In this document: positions 32,739 through 44,099 of the stretch, one piece after another
Position numbering within the stretch: the first letter of the stretch is position 1
How the letters are laid out: each line of letters begins with the position of its first letter
Assembly: GCA_944474755.1 (NCBI GenBank)
Contig: OX104124.1
Coordinates: forward strand, 2,728,001-2,792,000
Direction of reading: 5' to 3'
DNA from: Limnoperna fortunei
Taxonomy: Eukaryota > Mollusca > Bivalvia > Mytilida > Modiolidae
DNA length: 64,000 bases
The notes under the pieces: generated by a model
What the model was told of the DNA's origin: nothing
The model's database searches: none
Seen by the model: only the letters and a program-made list of their open reading frames with translations
Made by a program: the position numbers and the translations under genes

Positions 32739-32933
32739 ATGTCATCAAGGATATTGAAGAATGCGGATACAAACAAAGTTGACTATTCTTGCATCTTATT
32801 GGTTACTTGCCTGTTTCTAATGTTTTTTTGTATTATCACTAGCATGTACTTGGAGAAAATGGCAATATTCGAAGGCAAGAGCATATTAAATACGCTTGAG
32901 ATGGAGACAAATAAAATCCGAAATCTTTTCCAG
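32739..32933 (+). CDS. Possible first exon of a small type II membrane protein
   Basis: From the ATG at 32739, 65 codons run to a donor-like CAG|GTACCTG at 32933. A short polar N-terminus is followed by a hydrophobic segment of about 20 residues (ILLVTCLFLMFFCIITSMYL) and a polar, helix-prone stretch. This is the layout of a type II single-pass protein such as a C1q/TNF-like or lectin-type ligand, but no ectodomain is seen. A diverged copy of the same block, with stops, follows at about 33075-33250 and ends in a similar CAG|GTACAT. The call rests on architecture and duplication only; no downstream exon was found. Confidence 0.3.
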
Positions 32934-33258
32934 GTACCTGCTATTTGATATCCTCGTAAACCCATGGTTGATTTTGGGTCCCACATATATAGTAAAAGAC
33001 GCGAGTGCTTCCGAGAATAGTTAAGTGCTAGTAAATAAGCATTTTTCAATAGCACTATCCTTTCCTTGGGCAGGATCGACAATAGAGTCCAAAAAATAAT
33101 ACCAAACTCGGAGTCTTCTATGTCACTTGCTAACTTCTAATTTGCTTATTACATTAGCACTAGCCTGTACGTGTTTGGATAAGATACGGAAATATCAACA
33201 GGCAAACATAGAAAATGAAATGAAGACAAACGAACCTAAAATCTACCCAGGTACATAG

Positions 33259-33350
33259 CTTGTTATATGTTGATCAAAATTTATTAGTTTCACTAGCCTG
33301 TGCTTGTTATATGTTGATCAAAATTTATTAGTTTCACTAGCCTGTGCTTG
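33259..33350. repeat. 44-bp tandem duplication
   Basis: CTTGTTATATGTTGATCAAA and the following ATTTATTAGTTTCACTAGCC occur twice in a row, identical, at 33259 and 33303. Confidence 0.9.
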
Positions 33351-33468
33351 AAGGGAGTCGGAAGTAGCGAAATAAAGAAGAGTATACATGTATAATCAAA
33401 CTTGCCAACAGTTTTATTTGGAATTTATTTTTGCTTTCTGGCCATTTAATTTAACCAAATAATTGATT

Positions 33469-33727
33469 TTTGTTTTGTGTGAATGGTGTTTATTAAGACA
33501 CTTTCAGTCATTTTTCAGCCATACCATGTCGTCAAGTTTTTATTGCGGAAGGAAGCCGGGGTACTCGGAGAAAACCCCCGACCCGACCGGACAGAGCAGC
33601 CTTGTCTATAAACGTCGAGTCGAGCGCATTCTGCCTGAAGTGAGACTCGAACCTGAAACCTCAGTGTTGACAGACCACGTGATCAATAGTAGACAAACTA
33701 CCTTTACCACTCGGCCACCGAGGCCCT
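33469..33727 (-). mobile_element. tRNA-headed SINE, diverged
   Basis: An antisense copy with intact A-box head (CTCGGTGGCCGAGTGGTAAA) at the right and a diverged tail at the left (GCTGAAAAATGACTGAAAG on the minus strand). The central body differs from the other copies. Confidence 0.85.
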
Positions 33728-33940
33728 ACCCAAAGACATGATCGACAGGAAGCTATACACCTTCAATTGTGTACAATTAAAAAAAAAATGAACTGCTACA
33801 TAATTGTTATTTAAGTACCGAAGATTAAATTTCAAAATACATATTCAATTATCTACTAACATTGATTTTATGCTGGTTCATGTATCTACACCGAATAATA
33901 TTAATGTTTGAAAATAATTTATCCTGTAGCGTCCTTAAGT

Positions 33941-34160
33941 GACAAGAAATGCCAGTTTTTCTGCCAAAGTTGAGATGTTTTCATGGGCCAAAGGTCAGCA
34001 GTGCTTTTCACAAAAAGTCGTAAGTGTAAAATACATCGTAAGTAATGACGTCACAATGGATATTCCTTTGATCTTCCAACACTTACGATGGATTTTACAC
34101 TTACGAATTTTTGTGAAATCGACTGCTGATGTTTTCACGGGGACCTGCTTTCTTCCCTAA
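33941..34160. mobile_element. Hairpin MITE, family W, copy 1
   Basis: GTCAGCAGTGC, TTTTCACAAAAAGTCGTAAG and TACATCGTAAGT on the left are mirrored by ACTTACGATGGA, ACACTTACGAATTTTTGTGA and GACTGCTGATG on the right. The loop contains TGACGTCA at 34046-34053. A second copy is at about 52470-52660. Outer limits are approximate. Confidence 0.75.
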
Positions 34161-34269
34161 AAATGACGTCATGATATTGCTGAAAAAAAACTTATCCTTA
34201 ACACCATTCAACACTGAAAACAAACATTAAAGAAAATGCATTTAGATCAGTTTTTAGTTGGAATAATTG

Positions 34270-35456
34270 AAGACAATAGATGAAAATATGAAAATATGTT
34301 ATTCAGATGCTATATTGATAGACTAGTCAAAGGCGTTTGACTGTTTACCACACGAGCTGCTTCTGTTAAAAGCTTGAAAATTGTGGATTATGCGAAAGCG
34401 AACGTCTTCTGCTAAAAAGTTATTTGATTAATAGGAAGCACTGTGTCAAAATTGGATCTGTATATAGCTCCTTTTTGGATACATCTTTACAAAGGCGTCC
34501 CCCTAGGCTCACTACTTGGCTCCGTTTTTCTTTCACTTTGTTAATAAAAGTAGCCTGTATAACTACGCCGACGACAACACTCTGTCATAGTAGCAGCGAT
34601 CTACAGATAACTCTACAGATAAGTTCCAGGCAATATCAGTAGGTAAAAAGGCATATGATCTGAGTATTACTTTTAATTTAAATGGAAATATTATGTGAAC
34701 AGCCATATCTCAAATATTTGTCAAAAAGCATCACAACAGCTCAATGCACTAAGCGAATCGGAAATCAGCAAAGTGTTGGGGGAAATTGACAATTTATTAC
34801 TCTTTTAAATTATCAAACTTTAATTATTGTCTTTTGGTGAGGCATTTTTGTGGGGAAGTAAACACTCACAAATTGGGAAAAAATTAGGAAAGGGCTTTAA
34901 GGTTCATGTATAATGATTGATTGAGTACATATGACCAGTTGCTTGAGAAGTCTAAGATGCCATCATTAAAACTTAGTAGATTATGTGTATTAGTATATAA
35001 GATCAGTAGTAAACAAACACCTGTATATCTACACGATTTATTACAAAGAAAGATAATATAATGTTTTAGATAAAAAAAAAGATGAATGTGCCAAGGGTGT
35101 ATAATCGTTCCCTCGCTTTTTTTTTTTTTGGTTAATCCGACAAATCACAAAACTAACTTCGGATTATAACGGCAGTAAAATTCTGCCTAGGGTGAATACA
35201 ACAAAGGTATGTCTTACACTACATTAGGTTTGCTACAGCAAAACTGTGGAATGATCTGCCAAATAATTTTATGGAGGAAATGGGATTTAACCAGTTTAAA
35301 ACTTAAATAAATAAACGGGAAGGGAAGGGGTGTTCTTGTACTTTATGTACTTCGTTACACTGCCACATACGTTATAGAGATTTGCTGATATGTATGGCTC
35401 TCTTTTCTTAGCTTTAGTATGTATCAGTGCTAATTGCTTTTATAATTAACTTATTT
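34270..35456 (+). pseudogene. Degenerate non-LTR reverse transcriptase relic
   Basis: Pieces of RT occur in order but in several frames: KAFDCLPHELLLLK near 34330, GVPLGSLLG near 34497 (the G-V-P-Q-G box), LYNYADDNTLS near 34555 (catalytic YADD box kept), KASQQLNALSE near 34720, then ERALRFMYND, DQLLEKSKMPSLKLSRLCVL and, near 35240, RFATAKLWNDLPNNFMEE. The C-terminal pattern is that of Jockey/L2-type LINEs. Many stops and shifts break it. Its 3' flank is interrupted by the MITE at 35457-35671. Confidence 0.8.
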
Positions 35457-35671
35457 ACTGGTCACAGAGTAGTTCTCGCCGGCAAGTAATTCTCGCGACT
35501 CTATCTTTTGACAATTTTTGTGAAAAAAAAAATGGCATTTTAAGAATGAAAATCGGAACTAGTTTTCAATGCAGGATAGTGATATCAGTTCAATATAGCT
35601 TGTGTCATCAATTTTAATGTAAAAAATAATTACACAATAAACAAAATGGCGAGAACTAATCTCTGACCAGT
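35457..35671. mobile_element. MITE with 24-bp terminal inverted repeats
   Basis: It begins ACTGGTCACAGAGTAGTTCT and ends AGAACTAATCTCTGACCAGT, an inverted repeat that also includes CGCC/GGCG. It sits in the 3' part of the LINE relic. No clear target duplication could be assigned. Confidence 0.7.
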
Positions 35672-36059
35672 ATGTATTGTCCTTTCTCCCCCTTTTAGTG
35701 CAAGTTACCTGCATGCTTAGCACATGATTTATTTAAAATATTGATCAGTGTGTGTGTGTGTTAATTCTCTTTTAATTATGCTTTATGTCATGTATCTGAA
35801 AGGTCTTTCTTGTATTGATTTGTACCTTTTAGCTTAGTTTTAGTCTGCATAAGTGCTCGCTGCAGATTGTTCTGTTACTTAATATTATCTCTCCATCCTT
35901 TTAACATGTTCGGCCTGCATGATTAGCCAAGTAAACATGTCCGATGTATTACTAGTACATGTAGTATGTTTTAATAGTCTTTTAACTTATAAAATGCATC
36001 TCTTGTACATATGTCTGGGTTAATTTTAAAATATGTATTGAATTGACCTTTTTTTCACA

Positions 36060-36075
36060 GGTTACCATGGTAACC
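36060..36075. promoter_or_regulatory. Perfect X-box-like palindrome
   Basis: GGTTACCATGGTAACC is a perfect 16-bp palindrome that fits the RFX X-box consensus GTTRCCATGGYAAC. No gene is recognised directly downstream, so function is unknown. Confidence 0.5.
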
Positions 36076-36468
36076 AACTTTAACAGTGTTTTTAAAGACA
36101 TTTTTTCTCACCCCATTGAGATTTTTACAATTTTTGAACATTAATCATCAATCTTTGTAATTATATTCATGATGATTATTTGTGATTGGTGCATTTTCTA
36201 AAAATGGATTCAGAAAAGTGTCAAAAATGGTAATATTTTTTACCAAAAATTATAGAGAATAATGCACTATTTCTTTACATGTTCAATAGTCTCAGTCTGA
36301 TCACACATATACTTAAAGCGTTGTAACTGTTTTGAATATTGTCAATGAGCTATTGAATTAAGCAAATAAAGAAATTCTATTGAATATGAATCGATTTTCC
36401 CCTGAAAAATTGGGATTTGAATATTGCCCTTTTCACTGTTTTTTAATCTGCCCAAAATGGCCGCCACC

Positions 36469-36482
36469 GTTACCATGGCAAC
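36469..36482. promoter_or_regulatory. Second X-box-like site with adjacent GGCCGCC
   Basis: GTTACCATGGCAAC matches the RFX X-box consensus. AAAATGGCCGCC lies just upstream, resembling a YY1-type site. It lies 400 bp from the site at 36060. Confidence 0.5.
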
Positions 36483-36519
36483 CGAAGTCAAATCATAACA
36501 AACAATCATTATTTTGTGG

Positions 36520-37440
36520 TCCAATGGTCAATTTCAACTTATAAAATGAAAATCAGCTAAATCTGAGACATGTCATGTCTCACCCTATATGGAAATCCTT
36601 TGATCCTTATGGAGAATTGGTGTTAAGTATTAAGAACGATAGAGATGCGCTGCAGTTTGTAAAATTTTATATCAAACAACTTGTACAAAAATGTTAAATA
36701 TTTTTTATTTGAAGTACAGCGAAAATTAAAACGCATTCTAACACGCTGGATTTTTGCGGGCTTTTATGGAGTGTAAAAAAAGATGAAGAGAAGAAATTTT
36801 AAATAACTTCTTTATTAAATACAAATTAAAAATCATTTTATATACATGTTGATATTATATAAAATGTATTATTATTGTTCTTGGGCGTCCGTCGTAGTAC
36901 ACACATATATAGAGAGTTGTGGCTCTAATTGTAAAGTATACTTTGCTTATTCAGTAAATTTTAAACTATAAACATTTTATTAAAAAATTTCTTATATTCA
37001 ATTTGTTTACATTATTGTATAACTGTTTTGGTGCTTGCAGAAAAACTTCATTTCTATATCTTAGACAGTGGGTTTGAATACATAATAGCAATAAACGTTC
37101 TGGAATACATGTACATGTAAACGTTCTGGAATACATGTACATATACAAGTAACATGTAATTGTATGTAAATTAACAATTTTACGTTAACTATATGCTTGG
37201 TAAATCTGTTAATATCGAAAACACATAAATAAAATAATCTATTGAATATAAAAACACACATGAAGGGGGGCACACATGTATAAATTAATAATTTCAAACT
37301 CGTTTCACCTGGGACTAGTGTTAATTTATAGGTTCATGATTTCTTTCACGTAGTAATAATTGTCCGTCAGTACTTCCAAAAAAAATGGCCATCAAACATT
37401 TCTGGTCTATTGAAAGGGGGGATTTGCATGACAGTAATGG
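36520..37440. other. AT-rich intergenic DNA, no gene seen
   Basis: Only local simple structure is visible, for example two copies of AACGTTCTGGAATACATGTA at about 37093 and 37121. No exon or RNA gene is supported. Confidence 0.4.
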
Positions 37441-37448
37441 CGATTCGT

Positions 37449-37714
37449 TTTGTTTGTTTGTTTGATGGTGTTTAACGCCACTTTCAGCAATTTTTCAGCT
37501 ATATCATGGCGTCCAGTTTTTATTGGGGGAGGAAGCCGAAGTACCCGGAGAAAACTCCCGACATGCGGAAGGAAAACTGGCAATCCTTGTCAATTAAGAT
37601 TGGAGTCGAGTACACCCTGCCGGCAGTGAGAATCGAACCCGCAATCTCAGTGTTGACAGACCACGTGATCAATAGTAGACGAACTACCTTGACCACTCGG
37701 CCACCGAGGCCCCC
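37449..37714 (-). mobile_element. tRNA-headed SINE with 11-bp target duplication
   Basis: A full-length antisense copy. TGGCGATTCGT flanks it at 37438-37448 and 37715-37725. Both promoter boxes and the family tail are intact, so it is among the youngest copies here. Confidence 0.94.
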
Positions 37715-38551
37715 TGGCGATTCGTAGTTTAATGCATAACTCAATTTATATTTTTACTTCACATTACAGATTTTAATTCACATTTAATTGGCATTGAATT
37801 GACATTTTGTGTTCATGTTAATACAATTCTAATTAGAATATTTTACTTAGAAGTTTCCATTTTAAAAAATAGTCAAAATAAACAAAATAGCAAACTGTAA
37901 TGAATATTGATGCATGTAAGTAAATATTTGCTTATGAAATTTATTTTTTTAAAATATGTACTATTTTGAAATTTTAAAATGTTAACTAACTTTTTTTCGA
38001 GTTAATATATACGCTAAATCACAAGAAAAAACTTACAACTCCGAGATATATATAGAAAGGTTTGAATATTTTTGATTTACCTTTGTCGTATTCAACTTCG
38101 GAAATAGCATTTCATTTGGGATAATTTAAATAGTTTATTGTTATATCTATGAGTTTTAAAGCCATTAATGCATATCTTCTTTCTTTGCGTCCGTCGTCAT
38201 TCACGTGCAGACAGGGGGTGGAGCTAAAGTTGCAAAGTCTCTTTTTTATTTCGTAAATTGTGTGGTACGTCGTTGTCTGTTTTTGTTATATGATATTTTA
38301 TGGTATTCTGATTAACCAAACGTGACCTCGTTCCATTGGCGGTCAGAGAAAAATATAAACATTCCTTATTTCCATGAGTTCATAACTAAACATTGGCAAC
38401 ATAAAAATAACAAAATGGAATTTCCAGATCTGACAGAACACTGAATTTATATGGTATAACAGCCACGTTTTTTTAAAAAAATATTGTGGCCCTCTTTACC
38501 GCTACTGTATTTTCCAAACAAACAGACGAAGCATTTTTCATTATGTTGACT

Positions 38552-38718
38552 CCCCTCTATAATAGGCTCTATGTAGTCCCCTCTATAATAGGCTCTATGT
38601 AGTCCCCTCTATAATAGGCTCTATGTAGTCCCCTCTATAATAGGCTCTATGTAGTCCCCTCTATAATAGCCTCTATGTAGTCCCCTCTATAATATAAGCT
38701 CTATGTAGTCCCCTCTGC
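38552..38718. repeat. 26-bp minisatellite, about 6.5 units
   Basis: GTCCCCTCTATAATAGGCTC followed by TATGTA repeats head to tail with almost no divergence until the last units. Confidence 0.95.
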
Positions 38719-39980
38719 CTGGGAAAAATTATGTAAAGGTGATCTTTTTGACTACTTCATGTGAATACTTTGTCATATTCCAGTCTCCTTGCAGATAGCA
38801 TTCAATGACAAATTTTCTCCTCAACCAAGATCATCCTTTTTGTCTTAAAACATGTAAAATGAATATAAGACAAGTCGGACCGTCTAAAACAAAACACACA
38901 GTCCTCTACTATAATAAATGTGATATATATCTTATAGTTCAATTTGTGTATGATTAATTTCCATTTTGTCATTTATTGTTGCAAAAATATATAAACAATT
39001 GTCATACATTTAAGACATCAGTTTAGGAGTTTATCTGTGGTCCAAAGAAAAGGAAACCTGCAGACCATAATAACATGGTCCATTGCACATGTGTATGGTC
39101 ACAGTATCAGCACCAATAATGATGAGGAAAGTTGACACCACAAAAAAGGACAAAGAAGGAAAACTGCCATTCTACATTCTTCCAAGGAACCTATAAATCA
39201 ACTACTAGTCCCAGATTCTTCTTTGCCTATATACTGCTTTTTTCACTGTTAATAAAATGGTCCAAGTTATTTTTAAGATGATTTGAGTTGTCTCGAGTCA
39301 GGCAGAGTTGTCTTGTTTCCTGTACTTTTAACAAGATACTCTACAGCACAAGTGGATGTGTCTTTTGTGACCCGTCCAAAATTTAGGGAGGTAAAGGTGG
39401 GCAAAACTTTCTCTTCCCAGAGCATTCATTCTTTAGAGTGGACAAGCTTTTCATTTGTTTATTTTATAAGAGGGATAGATACACCACAGGCAATGTCCAC
39501 CATTTTATTCACAGGAAGGCATATACAAATATTATAAAAGCCTTCAATTAAGATTTTTTATTACATGAATAGAATTTTGCCTGCTTTTGATTGGTCTAAA
39601 AACAACTTTCGGGTCGCAGTAAATCGCAACAAAAGCCCATTTAATGTCACTTTTATTAACCAGTTTTAGTACCAGTTTGTCTTTGATCAATAAAGCTATA
39701 CTCGATCTAATGCGGCTTCTTTTGAACATAATAAAGGTTCAATAGGAAATACCCTCAATATGAAAATATCATGTTTTTTCATTGAAAATTCTGCAGTAAT
39801 AGTATGTATATGTTGACCTAAAATTTTTATATTTATCCTTCCTTAATAGTGCCATAGTACATACACTTTGACCCAAATGTTAACTTAAATCCATCTGGTG
39901 GTCAAATGAATAAATTAACATCTATATTCAAGCAAATGTGTTTGTTTTTTTAAATTTATTTTAATATATGAATGACTTTC
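38719..39980. other. Intergenic DNA, no supported gene
   Basis: A short open frame at 39283-39537 has no recognised domain, no splice context and ordinary composition, so I do not call it. Nothing else is evident. Confidence 0.35.
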
Positions 39981-39989
39981 CTGTATCGA

Positions 39990-40232
39990 ACTGTTATTCT
40001 GAATTGGGCCTGTTTTTTTTCTGTATTGAGCCTATTTTTTCTGTATTGCGCTGTTTTTCTGTATTGGGTCTGTTTTTCTGTATTGGCCCTGTTTTCTTTG
40101 TATTGGGCATGTTTCTTCTGTAGTGGGCATGTTTTTCTCTATTGGCCCTGTTTATTGTATTGGGCATGTTTTTTCTGTAGTGTACATGTTTTTCTGTATT
40201 GGCCCCGTTTTTTTCTATATTGAGCTTGTTCA
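39990..40232. repeat. Irregular 20-bp simple repeat
   Basis: TGTATTGGGCCTGTTTTTC-like units of 17-22 bp recur about a dozen times with varying T-run lengths. Confidence 0.8.
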
Positions 40233-41029
40233 CTAGATCCATATTATATGGACAATTTCACATGTGTTTCAATCAATTGGTTAATAAAAATATCAAAGTA
40301 CGCCAACATAACAGTAACCAGGCTAATATGCCATATTGGTCCATTACCTAATTCCAAAATATGCTAATATGCAGTATTGGCCTAGTTTTGGAACCATATC
40401 ACAATAGTCATTATGACAAATTGGACTAGTTAGTCAATTAAAGGTATAATTGCGTTAAGTTTTGCGGCTGAGTAATTGAACTTCAGCTAGGCATATTTGA
40501 CTTGGTCATTTGAAGGTAAAATATCTAGGACAAAATACACAGAAATTTAATACATGTTTAGCCAAAGAGGTGAAATAGGTAGGGTAGACACCCTTGAAGT
40601 GGGAAAAAGTCGAATTTAACTTGTGGTGTACATGTTTCATTGGCTGTGTGAATTCATTAGCTTATATTGGCAAATGTTAAGTACAAACCTTGAAATTCAT
40701 GTAACAATGCAAAAAAGTCTGAAAAGTGTAAATAAATTGTCAGTACATGATGTTTTAAAATAATTCAAAATATTTATAGTCAGAATAAACTGTTGTTTTT
40801 ACCTTAAACACATGAAATAACATTTAATGAGGAAATATTTAAATTTCATGTATTTGTTGTAAACTGATCTTTTTTCTCCCCCTCCTTTTTTTTGGGGTGG
40901 GATGGGAGGGTGTTGCAGAGTGCTTTTTTGCAGAGTTTTTGAGAGATAGTTTATCATAATATTGCACACTGGCATCTCAGAAGTGGGTTTTGGAGTTTGC
41001 TGAGACCAACAAATTTTATTGTTGACGAT

Positions 41030-41420
41030 TGATTGATTGATTGGATGTTTGCTTTACGTCTTTATTTCAGCTATATTCAGGACTGGAACAAGTTAACAAA
41101 CAATACATCAATTGAAAAAGGGGTGGGATGGGAATAAAATGTTGACTGCCACTGGAAAAGTACAGAGTATTGGGTAGGGTCGGAGAATTAAGCCTTTTGT
41201 AGCGGCTACAATGAGCCTTCTCTTTTTCGAAATCTACAACAGGAATCTTTATCGTGCAAAGAGCGTGGCACTCTCCAAACACGTTACCCACTATGGTCAG
41301 TGGCCAGGCTTTCTTTTATTATGACCTGACAACCCCTCAACGAGAGGGTCTCCCCTATCCACCACCCGGGACGTGCTGGGCTGCTCTGTTGCACTAGTGA
41401 ACCGTCCCAGTATGGTCGCA
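41030..41420 (-). repeat. Dispersed repeat C, copy 2
   Basis: It contains TGATTGATTGATTGGATG, TTTGCTTTACGTC, CTTTATCGTGCAAAGAGCGT and CTCAACGAGAGGGTCTCCCC, in the same order as the diverged copy at 30204-30405. Class unknown. Confidence 0.6.
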
Positions 41421-41732
41421 GTTTAGTGTTGACGAGGAGTTTATTCTAAAAGCATTATAGAATGAGATTGGAAATGTGCATGAAACTCGTAGTCTGTTTG
41501 TCTTAATTAAGAACGAGTAGTCACTGCCTTATTCCCATACTGTCAGTTCGTAAACAAACTATGTAAATTTAGAATGTATACATACCTTAAAACATTTATC
41601 AGTAAAACTTTATCCAAAGATTTGAAAAAGTATACCTAACCTGTGAACAGTAATTTGAATTGGAGTGATAATTGGCTGGCTTTCTGCAGTACTTCCAGTG
41701 AGTGTTTTTCCTGTATTTTATTAGAATAATTA

Positions 41733-41912
41733 ACTTGGCAGAGTGGTCAAAGTAGTGTAATTCACTATCAATCATTGGAGTTGGTGATGTTGAGTCTGAT
41801 TTCTGTGCGACTCGAACATAATTTGACAAGGATTGCCTATTGGGTATTTTTCAGTTGGTGTTAGGCCTAGCCTTTCTAATAAAAACTGAAATACAGCTGA
41901 AGATGCAAAAAA
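41733..41912 (+). mobile_element. Old diverged SINE copy
   Basis: CTTGGCAGAGTGGTCAAAGT is a degraded A-box head, GACTCGAA a degraded B box, GACAAGGATTGCC the body and AATAAAAACTGAAATACAGC the degraded tail. Confidence 0.65.
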
Positions 41913-42025
41913 AAAATTACATCAGACAGTGAATGATTCAAAGTTCAAATAAATGTTTTCCTGTATTTTATTGTATGGGTTGTGACAGTTGTATTTAAAG
42001 GGTAATCAACTCATTTTCTTACTGG

Positions 42026-42977
42026 TGCTGAGTGGTTAAGGTAGTTAGTCATCTACTATTAATCACGTGGTCTGTCAACACTGAGTGGTTAAGGTAGTCA
42101 TCTACTATTGATCACATGGTCTGTCTACACTGAGTGGTTAAGGTAGTCATCTACTATTGATCACATGGTCTGTCAACACTGAGTGGTTAAGGTAGTCATC
42201 TACTATTGATCACATGGTCTGTCAACACTGAGTGGTTAAGGTAGTCATCTACTATTGATCACATGGTCTGTCAACACTGAGTGGTTAAGGTAGTTAGTCA
42301 TCTACTATTGATCACATGGTCTGTCAACACTGAGTGGTTAAGGTTGTTAGTCATCTACTATTGATCACATGGTCTGTCAACACTGAGTGGTTAAGGTAGT
42401 TAGTCATCTACTATTGATCACATGGTCTGTCAACACTGAGTGGTTAAGGTAGTTAGTCATCTACTATTGATCACATGGTCTGTCAACACTGAGTGGTTAA
42501 GGTAGTCATCTACTACTGATCACATGGTCTGTCAACACTGAGTGGTTAAGGTAGTTAGTCATCTACTATTGATCACATGGTCTGTCAACACTGAGTGGTT
42601 AAGGTAGTTAGTCATCTATTATTGACCACGTGGTCTGTCAACACTGAGTGGTTAAGGTAGTTAGTCATCTATTATTGACCACGTGGTCTGTCAACACTGA
42701 GTGGTTAAGGTAGTTAGTCATCTACTATTGATCACATGGTCTGTCAACACTGAGTGGTTAAGGGTTTGAGTCTCACCAAGGGCAGGGTGTATTTGACCCC
42801 AATCTTAACTGACACGGATTGTCAGTTTTCCTACCTCAGGTCGAGGGTTTTCTCTGTGTACTCGGGCTTCCTCTGTGTACTCTGGCTTCCTCCGTGTACT
42901 CCGGCTTCCTCCCACATTAAAAACAAGACACCACAATATTGCTGAAAGAGGCATTAAACGCCATTCAAACAAACACA
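42026..42977 (+). mobile_element. SINE with its tRNA-like head amplified into a tandem array
   Basis: GAGTGGTTAAGG starts 15 times from about 42029 to 42751. Each unit (49 or 53 bp) carries the SINE A-box region, CTACTATTGATCACATGG and TCTGTCAACACT. The last unit runs into the B box (GGTTTGAGTCTC), body and tail of an otherwise normal SINE that ends AAACAAACACACA. ATTTTCTTACT before it and ATTTCTTACTTT after it look like the target duplication, so it is one insertion. The 4-bp length difference is a TAGT step. It sits just upstream of the splice acceptor of the next gene. Confidence 0.9.
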
Positions 42978-42989
42978 CAATTTCTTACT

Positions 42990-43064
42990 TTACTTTTTTA
43001 CAGAATGGCATTTAATCCTCCAATGTATAGTAGTTCCTCATCATCGTGTTACTGTTGTATTTAA
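42990..43064 (+). pseudogene. Duplicated acceptor and start of the 43-kb gene (decoy copy)
   Basis: CTTTTTTACAG followed by ATGGCATTTAATCC at 43005 repeats, 94 bp upstream, the acceptor and start of the real exon at 43099. The decoy frame MAFNPPMYSSSSSSCYCC ends in a stop after 19 residues (TAA at 43062-43064), where the next duplicated intron tail begins. Confidence 0.8.
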
Positions 43065-43097
43065 AGCGTAATGGACTCATTTTCTTACTTTTTACAG

Positions 43098-43821
43098 AAT
43101 GGCATATAATTCAACAATGAATGGTAGTTCCTCATCTTCGTGTTACTGTTGCAACAACACAAGAAAAGCTATGGATGTTGATGCAGCTTTGGATGAACTG
43201 GGATTATTGAGTACAGTGACAAACAGTCGTAAACAGTATCTGCGTGAAAGAATCCGGACACGGAGCGAGCCCTCTCCAACGGACTATCCAACACGATCTC
43301 TTCATATTGTACAAATAGACAAGACATATGTCAATAATATATCATCGGGAACTTTCGGAACATTTTATCCTAGCATTGATCCGGGAGAAAATGTTTCTGT
43401 AGATCCAAACTCTCAATCTTCCAGTTTTATCAGAAACAGTCATGATCAATATAGAGAGACACCAAATTCATTAACATCTTCTGTATCAACACAGAAGTAC
43501 ATTAGGCGTTCTTTAATGAGAAAAAATAGATATAAAAAACCTTACGAAGTTCCATGGAGATTAAATCAATCTTTACCGGAAACTGAAATAAAGCGGGATG
43601 AAACATTTCCTGGTCTTTCCAAATCAAATTCAGAATCGCCAGTTAAAGGAGCACACCTAAACGAGCATTTAACAAGATCTAGATCATTAGAAAATATTGA
43701 ATTAGCACGCACAAGGCTGTTAGAAATATTTGAAAAGGTTCCAGATGCCAAGGAAAAACAAGATATGGAAAACGTTTCTAAAAATTTAGAAAGATTGCAT
43801 GTTTCAGATACTGTTAGTTAA
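43098..43821 (+). CDS. Unrecognised Ser/Thr-rich protein, terminal coding exon (240 aa)
   Basis: The acceptor CTTACTTTTTACAG ends at 43097 and the ATG lies one base into the exon, so upstream exons are probably non-coding. The protein begins MAYNSTMNGSSSSSCYCC. It has an acidic helix MDVDAALDELGLL near residue 25, a basic patch RRSLMRKNRYKKPYEVPWR near residues 135-155 and a C-terminal helix-prone segment (RSLENIELARTRLLEIFE, then KEKQDMENVSKNLERL). Most of the middle is polar and likely disordered. There is no signal peptide or membrane span. I do not recognise the family; a scaffold or regulatory role would be a guess. An AATAAA lies about 245 bp after the stop. Coding status is supported by length, composition and the splice signal. 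Confidence 0.72.
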
Positions 43822-44099
43822 TATTACATGTTAGTTAGATATTTTACAATTATAGTGCATAAAATTGAATTTATGCTTGCGAAAAGCAATCTTTCACAAT
43901 TGTCTTATGTATGTTCAGAATACCATCGGCATTATTTCAAAGAGATTTCAAACTTACGGAGATTTCAATTAAATTGTCCTTGTTTGCTCGTAAATTCCAT
44001 AAAAACTTCAAAATTACAATAGACATATTCCTATATATATTAATTTTTAATAGTAAAAATACAAAGTAATAAATACAATGAATTAATAATAAATTTTGA

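Noticed and set aside
37506..37744. Open frames on both strands
   Set aside because: They fall in a complete SINE. The same applies to frames at 23394-23676, 27468-27656, 33463-33741, 54826-55023 and 58201-58476.
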